Assembly: GCF_051535235.1 (NCBI RefSeq)
Contig: NZ_JBPPLZ010000006.1
Span: 62,001-126,000 of the forward strand
From: Nitrobacter sp051535235
Lineage (GTDB): Bacteria; Pseudomonadota; Alphaproteobacteria; Rhizobiales; Xanthobacteraceae
DNA length: 64,000 nt
Direction: 5' to 3'
The notes under the pieces were generated by a model that saw only the letters and a program-made list of their open reading frames with translations, searched no databases and had not been told where the DNA came from. Below, in pieces: positions 53,178-61,927 of the stretch; the first letter of the stretch is position 1; each line of letters opens with the position of its first letter. Position numbers and translations under genes: made by a program.

Positions 53178-54625
53178 TGCTCGTGCTCGATCACGATCGT
53201 GCGGGCGGCTATTGGGGCGCGGTCTATGCGTTCACCGCGATCAAGGGCCTGCAGGTGATCATCGACGGGCCGGTCGGCTGCGAAAACCTGCCGGTGACGT
53301 CGGTGCTGCATTACACCGATGGGCTGCCGCCACACGAGCTGCCGATCGTGGTGACCGGACTCGCCGAGGAAGAACTCGGCCAGAAGGGCACCGAGCAGGC
53401 CATGAAGCGCGCGCGCGCCGTGCTCGATCCCGATCTGCCCGCGGTGGTGGTGACGGGGTCGATCGCCGAGATGATCGGCGGCGGCGTGACGCCCGAAGGC
53501 AGCAACATCAAGCGCTTCCTGCCGCGGACGATCGACGAGGATCAATGGCAGAGCGCCAACCGCGCCATGTCCTGGTTGTGGAGCGAATACGGCCTGCGCA
53601 AGATTCCCGAACGCAAGCCGCGCGCTGAGGGCGCCAAGCCGCGCGTCAATATCATCGGCCCGATCTACGGCACTTTCAACATGCCATCCGATCTCGCCGA
53701 GATCCGTCGCCTGGTCGAGGGCATCGGCGCGGAGATCAACATGGTCTTTCCGCTCGGCAGCCACCTCGCCGACATTCCGAAGCTTATCAACGCCGACGCG
53801 AACATCTGCATGTATCGCGAGTTTGGGCGGTTGCTGTGCGAGACCCTGGAGCGGCCTTATCTGCAGGCGCCGATAGGCTTGCATTCCACGACCGCGTTCC
53901 TGCGCTCGCTCGGTGAAATTCTCGGGCTCGATCCGGAGTCCTTTATCGAGCGCGAGAAACACACGACCATCAAGCCGCTGTGGGACCTCTGGCGTTCAGT
54001 CACGCAGGACTTTTTCGGAACCGCGAGCTTCGGCATTGTCGCTAACGAGACCTACACGCGAGGCATACGGAATTTTCTCGAAGCCGAGCTGGGTTTGCCC
54101 TGCATGTTCGCCTTCGCTCGCACGGCTGGGACCAAGACCGACAACGAGACCATCCGCAAGGCGGTGCATGAGAAGACGCCTTTAGTGCTGTTCGGAAGTT
54201 ACAACGAACGCATGTACGCGTCCGAAGTCGGTGGCCGCGCGATCTACATCCCGGCCTCTTTCCCAGGCGCAGCGATCCGGCGGCACACCGGAACGCCTTT
54301 CATGGGATATGCCGGCGCCACCTTTCTGGTGCAGGAAGTCTGCAACGCGCTATTCGACGCGCTGTTTCATATTCTTCCGCTCGCAACCAGCCTCGACAAG
54401 ATCGAGGCTACGCCGTCGCGCGTTCATCGCGAACTCGCCTGGGACCCGGCGGCCAAACTCGCTCTCGACCGCATAGTCGACAGTCAGCCCGTGCTGGTGC
54501 GGATCTCCGCTGCCAAGCGCCTCCGCGATGCCGCCGAGCGCGGTGCACTCCGATCCGGCCTGGAGCGGGTGACGGAGGAGGTTCTTGCCGAAGCCAGTAC
54601 ATCGCTGGAAGGGCAAGCCGCATGA
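53177..54625 (+). CDS. bchZ: Chlorophyllide reductase subunit Z
   Basis: This 482-residue NifK/BchB-like partner of BchY has GPVGCENLPVTSVLHY near its N-terminus (cluster ligand). Its start shares one base with the bchY stop. It completes bchCXYZ and leads into pufQ. Confidence 0.96.
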   Translation: MLVLDHDRAGGYWGAVYAFTAIKGLQVIIDGPVGCENLPVTSVLHYTDGLPPHELPIVVTGLAEEELGQKGTEQAMKRARAVLDPDLPAVVVTGSIAEMIGGGVTPEGSNIKRFLPRTIDEDQWQSANRAMSWLWSEYGLRKIPERKPRAEGAKPRVNIIGPIYGTFNMPSDLAEIRRLVEGIGAEINMVFPLGSHLADIPKLINADANICMYREFGRLLCETLERPYLQAPIGLHSTTAFLRSLGEILGLDPESFIEREKHTTIKPLWDLWRSVTQDFFGTASFGIVANETYTRGIRNFLEAELGLPCMFAFARTAGTKTDNETIRKAVHEKTPLVLFGSYNERMYASEVGGRAIYIPASFPGAAIRRHTGTPFMGYAGATFLVQEVCNALFDALFHILPLATSLDKIEATPSRVHRELAWDPAAKLALDRIVDSQPVLVRISAAKRLRDAAERGALRSGLERVTEEVLAEASTSLEGQAA

Positions 54626-54661
54626 TCAGGAAATCGTATCTCAACCGGGAAGGAGAGACCG

Positions 54662-54892
54662 ATGTCGATGGCGCCGTATGAGAGCACACACCACAAACCA
54701 GCTTCAGGCTCGAAAGCAGGCTTCGAATATCTCTTGGTCTACACCGCCTGCTTCGCTGCTTTCCTCGTGCCAGTCACCCTCAAGCGCATCAGTGCGCGGA
54801 GCGGTAACGAGGCGCAACATCGCAATTCAGTCCTTGGGGAGACGAGCGAGATGGCTGCGAACTGCGCGTCGTCGTCGTTCGTGGGGTTGTGA
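54662..54892 (+). CDS. pufQ: PufQ-like protein
   Basis: This 76-residue protein lies between bchZ and pufB, the usual pufQ position, with one membrane helix (about 22-40: EYLLVYTACFAAFLVPVTL). PufQ influences bacteriochlorophyll supply for the antenna. A strong ribosome site (gaaggagaga) precedes MSMAPYESTHH. The identification rests mostly on position and topology. Confidence 0.75.
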   Translation: MSMAPYESTHHKPASGSKAGFEYLLVYTACFAAFLVPVTLKRISARSGNEAQHRNSVLGETSEMAANCASSSFVGL

Positions 54893-55008
54893 CAGGGAAT
54901 TCGTGCGGCTCGCTGCACGGATGGCCATGCCGGCAACGGGATGGCCTTCGACGCCGCTCATGCTTCGAGCGGCATTCGGCCGAAAGGCCTAAATAGGAGG
55001 TACTACAC

Positions 55009-55239
55009 ATGGTGGACGTACCAAGCAAGGGAGGCTCTCTGTCGGGGCTGACCGAATCGGAAGCCAAGGAATTCCACAGCATCTTCATGACGAGCTTTGT
55101 GATCTTCACGGTGATTGCGATCATCGCGCACATTCTCGCCTGGATGTGGCGTCCGTGGCTACCGGGCCCTGGCGGGTATAAGGCGGCGATGGATGGAGCG
55201 ATCCACTACGCCAGCATCGTTAGCTCCTACCTGACCTAG
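55009..55239 (+). CDS. pufB: LH1 antenna beta polypeptide
   Basis: This 76-residue polypeptide has the LH1-beta core TESEAKEFHSIFMTSF and a membrane helix with BChl-ligand His41 (IIAHILAWMWRPW). It is longer at the C-terminus than many LH1 beta chains. The ribosome site is taggagg. Confidence 0.96.
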   Translation: MVDVPSKGGSLSGLTESEAKEFHSIFMTSFVIFTVIAIIAHILAWMWRPWLPGPGGYKAAMDGAIHYASIVSSYLT

Positions 55240-55253
55240 AGAAGGAGAAGACT

Positions 55254-55442
55254 ATGTGGCGCTTATGGTTGTTGTTCGATCCGCGCAGAACGCTGGTTGC
55301 TCTGTTCACGTTCCTGTTCGCACTGGCATTGGTGATCCATTTCATCCTGCTCAGTACGAACCGGTTCAACTGGCTAGAAGGACCTCGTCCAGCAAAGACG
55401 TCGTCCATTTCCGACCCGGCGACTCCGCTCAAGCTCGGCTAG
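55254..55442 (+). CDS. pufA: LH1 antenna alpha polypeptide
   Basis: This 62-residue polypeptide starts MWRLWLLFDPRRTLVALF and has the helix with BChl-ligand His29 (VIHFILLST). The start is 15 bp after pufB. With pufB it forms the LH1 ring around the reaction centre. Confidence 0.96.
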   Translation: MWRLWLLFDPRRTLVALFTFLFALALVIHFILLSTNRFNWLEGPRPAKTSSISDPATPLKLG

Positions 55443-55457
55443 GAATCAATATCTGGA

Positions 55458-55494
55458 AGCGGGCGATCTGGACGGCAGATCCGGTTTGCCCGCT
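55458..55494 (+). promoter_or_regulatory. Intercistronic hairpin between pufA and pufL
   Basis: AGCGGGC (55458-55464) pairs with GCCCGCT (55488-55494) and an inner GATCT/AGATC continues the stem. A hairpin at this position stabilises the short pufBA mRNA in Rhodobacter and gives more LH1 than reaction centre; the same role is likely here. Confidence 0.75.
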
Positions 55495-55542
55495 CCCAAT
55501 TCCAACGGCGAGGCGGCATCGTTAGCACTGGAGGAATGACCG

Positions 55543-56388
55543 ATGGCCATGCTCAGTTTTGAACGCAAATACCGCGTCCGCGGCGGTACGTTGATCGGCG
55601 GCGATCTCTTTGATTTCTGGGTCGGCCCGTTCTATGTCGGCTTCTTCGGAGTGACGACGATCTTCTTCACGTTCATCGGCGTATCGCTCATTCTGTATGC
55701 CGCGGCTCTCGGGCCCACCTGGAACCTCTGGCAGATCAGCATCAATCCGCCGGATGCCCAATATGGCTTGTCCTTTGCGCCGCTGGCTGAAGGCGGCTTC
55801 TGGCAACTCATCACGGTGTGCGCGCTCGGCGCCTTCGTTTCCTGGGCCCTGCGCGAAGTCGAGATCTGCAGGAAGCTTGCAATCGGGTACCACGTGCCGT
55901 TTGCATTCGGCTTCGCTATCTTTGCCTATTTCACCCTCGAAGTGATCCGTCCGGTTCTGATGGGGTCGTGGAGCTACGGTTTCCCTTACGGCATCATTTC
56001 GCATCTCGATTGGGTGTCGAACACGGGGTATGAGTTCGGCAATTTCCACTACAACCCCGCGCACATGGTCGCGATCACGTTCTTCTTCACGACCTGCTTC
56101 GCTCTCGCGCTTCACGGTTCGCTCATATTGTCGTCGACCAACCCTGGCCGCGGCGAGGAAGTCAAATCGCCGGAGCATGAGAATACGATGTTTCGCGACC
56201 TGCTTGGCTACTCGATCGGGACGCTCGGCATTCACCGGCTCGGTCTCTTCCTGGCTCTTTCTGCAGTCTTCTTCAGCGCCGTCTGCATCGTCATCAGCGG
56301 GCCGGCCTGGTTGCGTCCGGAAGGAGCCTTGTGGTCCGACTGGTGGGAGTGGTGGCGCAGCGTGCCGATCTGGTCGCCGCACGGTTGA
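55543..56388 (+). CDS. pufL: Photosynthetic reaction centre L subunit
   Basis: This 281-residue five-helix L subunit has the expected ligands: HLDWVSNTGY (His for bacteriochlorophyll), HYNPAHM (His for the special pair) and, later, ALHGSLI and GTLGIHRLG (His for iron). It is membrane-bound and forms a type-II reaction centre with PufM and PuhA. The ribosome site is ctggagg. Confidence 0.98.
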   Translation: MAMLSFERKYRVRGGTLIGGDLFDFWVGPFYVGFFGVTTIFFTFIGVSLILYAAALGPTWNLWQISINPPDAQYGLSFAPLAEGGFWQLITVCALGAFVSWALREVEICRKLAIGYHVPFAFGFAIFAYFTLEVIRPVLMGSWSYGFPYGIISHLDWVSNTGYEFGNFHYNPAHMVAITFFFTTCFALALHGSLILSSTNPGRGEEVKSPEHENTMFRDLLGYSIGTLGIHRLGLFLALSAVFFSAVCIVISGPAWLRPEGALWSDWWEWWRSVPIWSPHG

Positions 56389-56401
56389 ATGGGAGGTTGC
56401 A

Positions 56402-57328
56402 ATGGCCGAATATCAGAACATCTTCACGCAAGTTCAGGTCCGCAGTCCCGTGTATCCCGGCATCCCCTTGCAGCCCGGGATCTGGGAGCGCCTCGGAAAG
56501 GGAGGCCACTCCTACTGGCTCGGAAAGATCGGCGATGCGCAGATTGGACCGGTCTATCTAGGCTTCTTTGGTCTCGCTTCGTTGATGGCCGGCTTCGTCG
56601 CGATCGAGATCATCGGTCTCAACATGCTGGCTTCCGTCAACTGGAGTCCGCTGGAATTCATCCGGCAATTTCCATGGCTCGCATTGCAGCCGCCGGCGCC
56701 GGAATATGGATTGCAGATATTTCCGCCCCTGCAGGAAGGCGGCTGGTGGTTGATGGCGGGCTTCTTCCTGACAACCTCGATCCTGCTGTGGTGGGTAAGG
56801 ACCTATCGCCGCGCTCGGGCTTTGGGACTTGGCACTCACGTCGCCTGGGCTTTCGCGGCGGCAATCTGGCTCTATCTCGTGCTTGGGTTCATCCGTCCAA
56901 TCCTGATGGGGAGCTGGAGTGAGGCGGTACCGTTCGGGATCTTCCCGCACCTGGACTGGACCAACAACTTCTCGATCACGCACGGTAATCTGTTCTACAA
57001 TCCGTTCCACATGCTCTCGATCGCGTTCCTCTATGGTTCGGCACTGCTGTTTGCCATGCACGGCGCGACAGTGCTTGCAATCAGCCGCTATGGAGGCGAG
57101 CGCGAGATCGAGCAGGTTGTCGATCGCGGCACGGCGTTCGAGCGGGGTGCGTTGTTCTGGCGCTGGACCATGGGGTTCAACGCCACGGCCGAGTCCATCC
57201 ATCGTTGGGCCTGGTGGTTCGCGGTGCTTTGCCCCTTGACCGGCGGCATTGGTATCCTACTGTCGGGAACGGTCGTCGATAACTGGTTCGACTGGGGCGT
57301 GAAGCACGGCTTGGCCATGCCTCGATAA
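56402..57328 (+). CDS. pufM: Photosynthetic reaction centre M subunit
   Basis: This 308-residue M subunit has five helices and FPHLDWTNNFS, LFYNPFHML and AMHGATVL ligands, plus the iron-site His in SIHRWAW. Start 56402 (MAEYQNIFTQVQ) after gggaggttgc; the longer frame through pufL is a shadow. No pufC follows: heme oxygenase starts 22 bp later. Confidence 0.97.
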   Translation: MAEYQNIFTQVQVRSPVYPGIPLQPGIWERLGKGGHSYWLGKIGDAQIGPVYLGFFGLASLMAGFVAIEIIGLNMLASVNWSPLEFIRQFPWLALQPPAPEYGLQIFPPLQEGGWWLMAGFFLTTSILLWWVRTYRRARALGLGTHVAWAFAAAIWLYLVLGFIRPILMGSWSEAVPFGIFPHLDWTNNFSITHGNLFYNPFHMLSIAFLYGSALLFAMHGATVLAISRYGGEREIEQVVDRGTAFERGALFWRWTMGFNATAESIHRWAWWFAVLCPLTGGIGILLSGTVVDNWFDWGVKHGLAMPR

Positions 57329-57350
57329 GCCTCAATGCAAGTGAGGTTGC

Positions 57351-58043
57351 ATGCTCGAACGAACTGATCACGCCGGGCGCGCGTTGCGCCCGGCGAGCCT
57401 TTTGGAAGCGTTGAGGGAGCGGACGCGGGATCTGCACGTTCGGGCAGAGCGATCGGGGATCATCGCCGATATTTTGCGCGGGCGAGCCACACGCGAAGGC
57501 TACGAACGTCTGCTGCGGAGCCTGCTTCCGGTTTATCAGACGCTCGAGCGGCAATTGGCGCGACACGGAGCGTCATCCCGGATCGGACCGATCGTACGTC
57601 CTGAGCTTGATCGCGCCGGTGCCATAGCAGCCGATCTGCGTTACTTCTCGATCAGCGACGGTTCAATCAGCGACGTTGGCGAGAAGCACTCGCCGGAGAC
57701 GGCGAGATATGTGAGCGCAATCGTGGCCGCCTCGGATGGCAACGGCAGCCGGCTGATTGCTCACGCCTATGCGCGCTATCTGGGCGATCTGAGCGGTGGC
57801 CAAATCTTAAGCCGCCTGCTTTCCCGCTCGCTCAATCTTCCGCTTGCAGCGCTATCCTTCTATGTCTTTCCGGCGATCCCGGACATTGAAGCGTTCAAGT
57901 CGGATTATCGGTCCGCCATCGATCGCGTAGGCGATGAGAGCGAGGATTTCGATGCGGTCGTCGAAGAGGCCGCGCTGGCCTTCGAGCTGAACATCGATCT
58001 TTCAATTGCCGTGCAGGCGGACGCAGCACGGGCGCTACGTTAG
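57351..58043 (+). CDS. bphO: Heme oxygenase (biliverdin-producing) for phytochrome
   Basis: This 230-residue heme oxygenase has the proximal His in RERTRDLHVRAE and the distal GDLSGGQILSRLLS helix. It cleaves heme to biliverdin, the chromophore of the adjacent bacteriophytochrome. It is probably transcribed from the puf operon (22 bp after pufM). Its stop overlaps the convergent bphP stop by 4 bp. Confidence 0.92.
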   Translation: MLERTDHAGRALRPASLLEALRERTRDLHVRAERSGIIADILRGRATREGYERLLRSLLPVYQTLERQLARHGASSRIGPIVRPELDRAGAIAADLRYFSISDGSISDVGEKHSPETARYVSAIVAASDGNGSRLIAHAYARYLGDLSGGQILSRLLSRSLNLPLAALSFYVFPAIPDIEAFKSDYRSAIDRVGDESEDFDAVVEEAALAFELNIDLSIAVQADAARALR

Positions 58044-60217
58044 CCGTCCGAATGCGAGGTGTGCCAAACCAGATGCTCGAGGATGTCGAGCGTCCGGCTG
58101 GTGGAGTTGCGAATGCTGTCGAGCATCTCCGGCATCTGGCTGATTTCCGCGCCGTGCGTGACCTCGAGCGCCGCAAGCTGTGCGTTTTCGACCGCTGAGG
58201 CTGCGAGTTCCTGATAGAGGACGCTGGCGCTTGGATCGAGACCCAGACTGGGCCGTCGTGCGCCGGCGATATCTTCCTGGAAGCGGGTTCGCGCCGACTC
58301 CGCGGCCTTGCGGTCGCTGAGGTCGGAGAAGATTATGACGAACCCGAGCACGCGCTCATGCGGTCCGACGACCGGATCAGCGCGGACCATCAGCGAACGT
58401 GGCTGCGCACCGTTGTTGTTGATCTGCAACTCGCCGCTCCAGCCTCGCTTGTGGCGAAGCAGGTCCTCCAGGTTCGCGCGGAACTCGACCGGTGAAGCAA
58501 AATAGGTGCTCAGATCGCGAAGGTGAGGCAAATGCGGGTGCGATGCCCGCAATTGTTCTTCAAAGGCTTCATTCAGGAGCAGGATGCGGCCTTCGACATC
58601 GGCGATGATGACGGGTTGCACCGAACCGGTCACCTGGCGGCTGATGGTTTCGAGCTGATCCTGTGCAATGACCATCCGCACCGAGCGGAATTGCAGGGCA
58701 ACATCCGCCACGGTCTCGCCGATCATGCGGGCGGAGGATATCTCGGCTGGCGACCAGGGATCGGACTTGCCTTCCACCAACTGATGCCATTGTGCGAAGG
58801 ATCGTCGCGGCGAAAGGTCGGATGGATCGTCGCCGATGATGACCGGCTTGAGCGGGTCACCGCCCCAGGTCACGGTTGTGATACGTTCCGGCCTGAACCA
58901 CATCAGGTATTCGCCGGAACTCGCCGAAAGTGGCGCTGCGATGAGGCCGCTGGCGACCGAACGCAGATCCATGAAGGCGGGCTCGTCGATCGTCAGCGAC
59001 GCAGTAACGAGGTTTTCCGGCCGCTGGCTTGCCCGCTCCGTTCGCTTGCGGTCAAGCCAGCCGCCGATCTCGCGGATTCGCTGGGTACCGGGTACATCGC
59101 CGATCGTCGTCACCTGTCCCTCGAACAGCAGCGCCGCACCCGAGGCCCCAAGGGGCTGGAGCAAGGATTGTGCGCCGTCGAACAGGGCAGTCTGCCAATC
59201 GCCATCGCGCGACACGGCTTCGATCAGCCGCTGCTCGAGCCTGCGCACCACCAGTTCGGACTGGCTCTGTGCAAAGCTTTCGAGTGCGGCAATCCTGATG
59301 GCGCAGGCTTCCGCCAGCGCCTCGCATACCGCCCGCATATCGAAGGGGATAAAGCGTGGCGCATAGTGATGGCATGCGATCAGTCCCCACAGCCGATTGC
59401 AAACCATCAGCGAGCAGACCAGTGTTGCGCCCACCCCCATGTTCTGCAGATATTTCTGATGAATCGGTGACATGCTGCGCAGGCAGCTAAGGGACATGTC
59501 GAGATCACGGCCGTTCAGAGGCGAGAGGCGCGGCTGCAAGGGCACCGGCGTGTAATTGACATCGACCAGCAAGCGAACCCGATTGCGCTCGTAAAGCTTA
59601 CGCGCGATCTGCGGAATGTCGGATGCCGGATAGCGGTTGCCGAGGAAGGCTTCGAGGTCCTGGCGTCGTCGTTCGGAAAATACTTCGCCGTGTCCTTCAT
59701 CGTCGAAGCGATAGACCATCACGCGATCGTAGCCGGTGATTTCCTTGAAGATGGCGGCTGTTTCATCGCAAAGGGCGCGCAGCGAGGACGACCAGGTGAT
59801 GCGGTGAAGGGCGCCGTCAAGTGCCGGCGTCGGGTTGGCTGATGGCGCGGCGGGTTCCAGTTCGAGCATGAGACCGCCGTTTGAGGGGCGATGGATCGTG
59901 CAGTCAAATCGCCGCTGAGGGCTGCCAAGGCTGCAGCGCACCGTCATTGGCGTCGAATGAAGCGGATTTCCCAGATGCGGCAGGATTTGTAGCAGCAGAT
60001 TGCCGTCGAAATCGGACAGCGGGCGACCAAGAATAGGGCTGACCTTCAGCACCTCGCCGGCATTGGCGCTCGCCTGAATAACGACATTGTCCGGCTCACG
60101 AACAACGAGAAGCGCGCCGTGGGGTTGAATCGACCCCGCAAGATGAATCTGTTCGCGCTCGCAATTGGCGAGCGTAGCCTGTCCGAAGGCCGGTGATGCA
60201 AGAGGGATCGAGGTCAA
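58040..60217 (-). CDS. bphP: Bacteriophytochrome controlling photosynthesis genes
   Basis: This 725-residue photoreceptor has a PAS-GAF-PHY photosensory core. The biliverdin-binding Cys is Cys19 in LANCEREQIHLAGSIQPHG. GAF has PASDIPQIARKLYER (near 195-209) and PHY has the PRRSF tongue motif (near 467). The C-terminus holds one PAS domain and a short helical output (HGAEISQMPEMLDSIRNS) with no HisKA His box or HATPase. This resembles RpBphP1/BrBphP, which bind PpsR directly under red/far-red light. It is downstream of ppsR by 24 bp. Confidence 0.95.
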   Translation of the reverse strand: MTSIPLASPAFGQATLANCEREQIHLAGSIQPHGALLVVREPDNVVIQASANAGEVLKVSPILGRPLSDFDGNLLLQILPHLGNPLHSTPMTVRCSLGSPQRRFDCTIHRPSNGGLMLELEPAAPSANPTPALDGALHRITWSSSLRALCDETAAIFKEITGYDRVMVYRFDDEGHGEVFSERRRQDLEAFLGNRYPASDIPQIARKLYERNRVRLLVDVNYTPVPLQPRLSPLNGRDLDMSLSCLRSMSPIHQKYLQNMGVGATLVCSLMVCNRLWGLIACHHYAPRFIPFDMRAVCEALAEACAIRIAALESFAQSQSELVVRRLEQRLIEAVSRDGDWQTALFDGAQSLLQPLGASGAALLFEGQVTTIGDVPGTQRIREIGGWLDRKRTERASQRPENLVTASLTIDEPAFMDLRSVASGLIAAPLSASSGEYLMWFRPERITTVTWGGDPLKPVIIGDDPSDLSPRRSFAQWHQLVEGKSDPWSPAEISSARMIGETVADVALQFRSVRMVIAQDQLETISRQVTGSVQPVIIADVEGRILLLNEAFEEQLRASHPHLPHLRDLSTYFASPVEFRANLEDLLRHKRGWSGELQINNNGAQPRSLMVRADPVVGPHERVLGFVIIFSDLSDRKAAESARTRFQEDIAGARRPSLGLDPSASVLYQELAASAVENAQLAALEVTHGAEISQMPEMLDSIRNSTSRTLDILEHLVWHTSHSDG

Positions 60218-60241
60218 ATAACCTCCCCTTATTTTTCCTCG

Positions 60242-61597
60242 CTATCCGGTGCTATCCGGTTTCTCATCGAGATGATATCGATCGAGTTTGGCGTAAAGGC
60301 TCTGCCGACTCAACCCCAGGATTTCCGCCGCTGTCGTGCGGTTCCCTTCGGCAAGTTGCAGCGCGGCACGTACATAGTGTTGTTCGACCACTTCGACAGT
60401 GCTCTTGACCAATTTCCGCAGCGGCGTCTTGCCGACCGTTTCGTTCATGGAGGCCAGCGCCGTTCGCAGACTATCGCTTTGAGGGTTCGGGGAAAGCCGC
60501 CGCGCGACATTGCGCATGACAAGGACGATCCGGGTGTCACCGCCGTGCTGATAGCCGGAGGCGGAGATCTCGATCTCGGTTTCCGTGCCGAATTCCCCCA
60601 AAACCGTGGTCGATAGCAGTCGCACCATGCCGTGGCGCTGGATGTTCGAAATCAGAACGGCCAGATCGGCACCAGGACGTGACAGCCAGCGGCCGAGATT
60701 CTTGCCCGTAACCGCTCCGGTGGATCCGATCTCGACGAGTTCGCTGAACGCCCGATTGGCGAATTTGATCTCGCCACTGTCATCGACAATCGCTACCGCG
60801 TCGGGAAGGCGATCCAGCAGGCCTTCGAGGCCTTCTTGCTGCGGCACGGTCGCTCCGGCCGGCTTTCCGATCGGTGTCATCTGCACGAGAAAGACAGGCG
60901 TCGACTCTTGTGTCATCAACGAGCCGCGTAGTGTCCATGGCGCGCCTTCTGCGCCGAGATGGACCACGATCGCCGGCGTTTTGCCCTGGTCGCGCACCCT
61001 GCGCAGCATCAACTCGATCGGTTCGCGGTCCTTGGCGGCGATCTCCTGCAGGAAGTCCCGGCCAACCAAGCCTTCCTTGCGACGCGCAGTGCCGCCCAGC
61101 GCGGTGGCGGCAGTCCGATTGGCCTCGACTATGCGCAGATCGGCAACCTTCACCAGCAGGACCGCATCGTTGGAGGCTTCGATGACAAGGCGATATCGCG
61201 TTTCGATTTCGCGGAGCTTCCAGTAGTCGCGCTCTATTGTCTGCTGCGCGGAGATCAGTCGAGCCTGCAGTTCGGCGACCGCCTGCAGGTTCTTGCCGAT
61301 CGCGAGCATTCCGGCGCGGCCGCCGAGCAGCACCGTCGTGAACTCCATCGGCAGTTCGAGGCCGCTCGGAAATTTCTGGATAATCTGCCGGAACGCCGAG
61401 ATGCCGGTCCGCTGCGTGTCCTGCATCATGCGCTGGATCTTGTCGCCCGCGCCGCCCACGACCTCTGACCATGGACGCCCGATCCATGCGTCGATGTTTT
61501 CCTTGGACATGGCGGGGGCGAGCGTCACTTCGCGAATGACGCCATCCATATCGAGAAGCAATGTCACATCAGGTTGGGGAGTGTTGAACTCCGACAT
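60242..61597 (-). CDS. ppsR: Transcriptional repressor PpsR/CrtJ, cysteine-free
   Basis: This 451-residue repressor has tandem PAS domains (about 10-115, 140-255, 270-385) and a C-terminal Fis-type HTH (RTTAAEILGLSRQSLYAKLDR). It represses bch, crt and puf genes at TGT-N12-ACA sites. Start 61597 (MSEFNTPQPD) follows ggag; four extra residues are possible at 61609. It contains no Cys at all, unlike Rhodobacter PpsR/CrtJ, whose redox thiols are Cys. It precedes bphP in the same operon. Confidence 0.95.
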   Translation of the reverse strand: MSEFNTPQPDVTLLLDMDGVIREVTLAPAMSKENIDAWIGRPWSEVVGGAGDKIQRMMQDTQRTGISAFRQIIQKFPSGLELPMEFTTVLLGGRAGMLAIGKNLQAVAELQARLISAQQTIERDYWKLREIETRYRLVIEASNDAVLLVKVADLRIVEANRTAATALGGTARRKEGLVGRDFLQEIAAKDREPIELMLRRVRDQGKTPAIVVHLGAEGAPWTLRGSLMTQESTPVFLVQMTPIGKPAGATVPQQEGLEGLLDRLPDAVAIVDDSGEIKFANRAFSELVEIGSTGAVTGKNLGRWLSRPGADLAVLISNIQRHGMVRLLSTTVLGEFGTETEIEISASGYQHGGDTRIVLVMRNVARRLSPNPQSDSLRTALASMNETVGKTPLRKLVKSTVEVVEQHYVRAALQLAEGNRTTAAEILGLSRQSLYAKLDRYHLDEKPDSTG

Positions 61598-61609
61598 TGC
61601 GCTCCGCAT

Positions 61610-61927
61610 CCAGGTTCAATTGCCGAACTGAATTGCCACTCACGTGCGCCAGTGAAGAGGTCCTTGGAATCAACCGAGGGGTTCTGGCGAACCAATCTGA
61701 ACATGTTGACAGTCCGGTCAATGTGATCGTTTTGCGCGGTTGCGCAGGACTGTCAAGCAAAATTTACGTGCTCCACCGCTTTTAATGCCGGACCCGGTCG
61801 TTTCGCGCTCTTCGCCCTAGAGGAACCGCAGAAACAGCAATCGTGACCCCCATTTATGACAAGAATTATTGACAATATCTTATGTTAAGTAATCATTACT
61901 AGTCCAGGAAATGACCTTCGGGAGGTA
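61610..61927. promoter_or_regulatory. Divergent ppsR/cycA control region
   Basis: The 318-bp gap holds TTGAC-N6-GTCAA (61706-61721) and TGT-CAAGCAAAATTT-ACG (61751-61768), the latter a one-mismatch PpsR-type site. Near cycA, TTGACA occurs at 61869 in AT-rich DNA, but no good -10 element lies at the expected spacing. The ribosome site of cycA is gggagg. Confidence 0.5.

Noticed and set aside
50582..54625. Nitrogenase-like genes
   Set aside because: NifH/D/K resemblance is explained by BchX, BchY and BchZ: length, neighbours (bchC, puf) and motif details fit chlorophyllide reductase.
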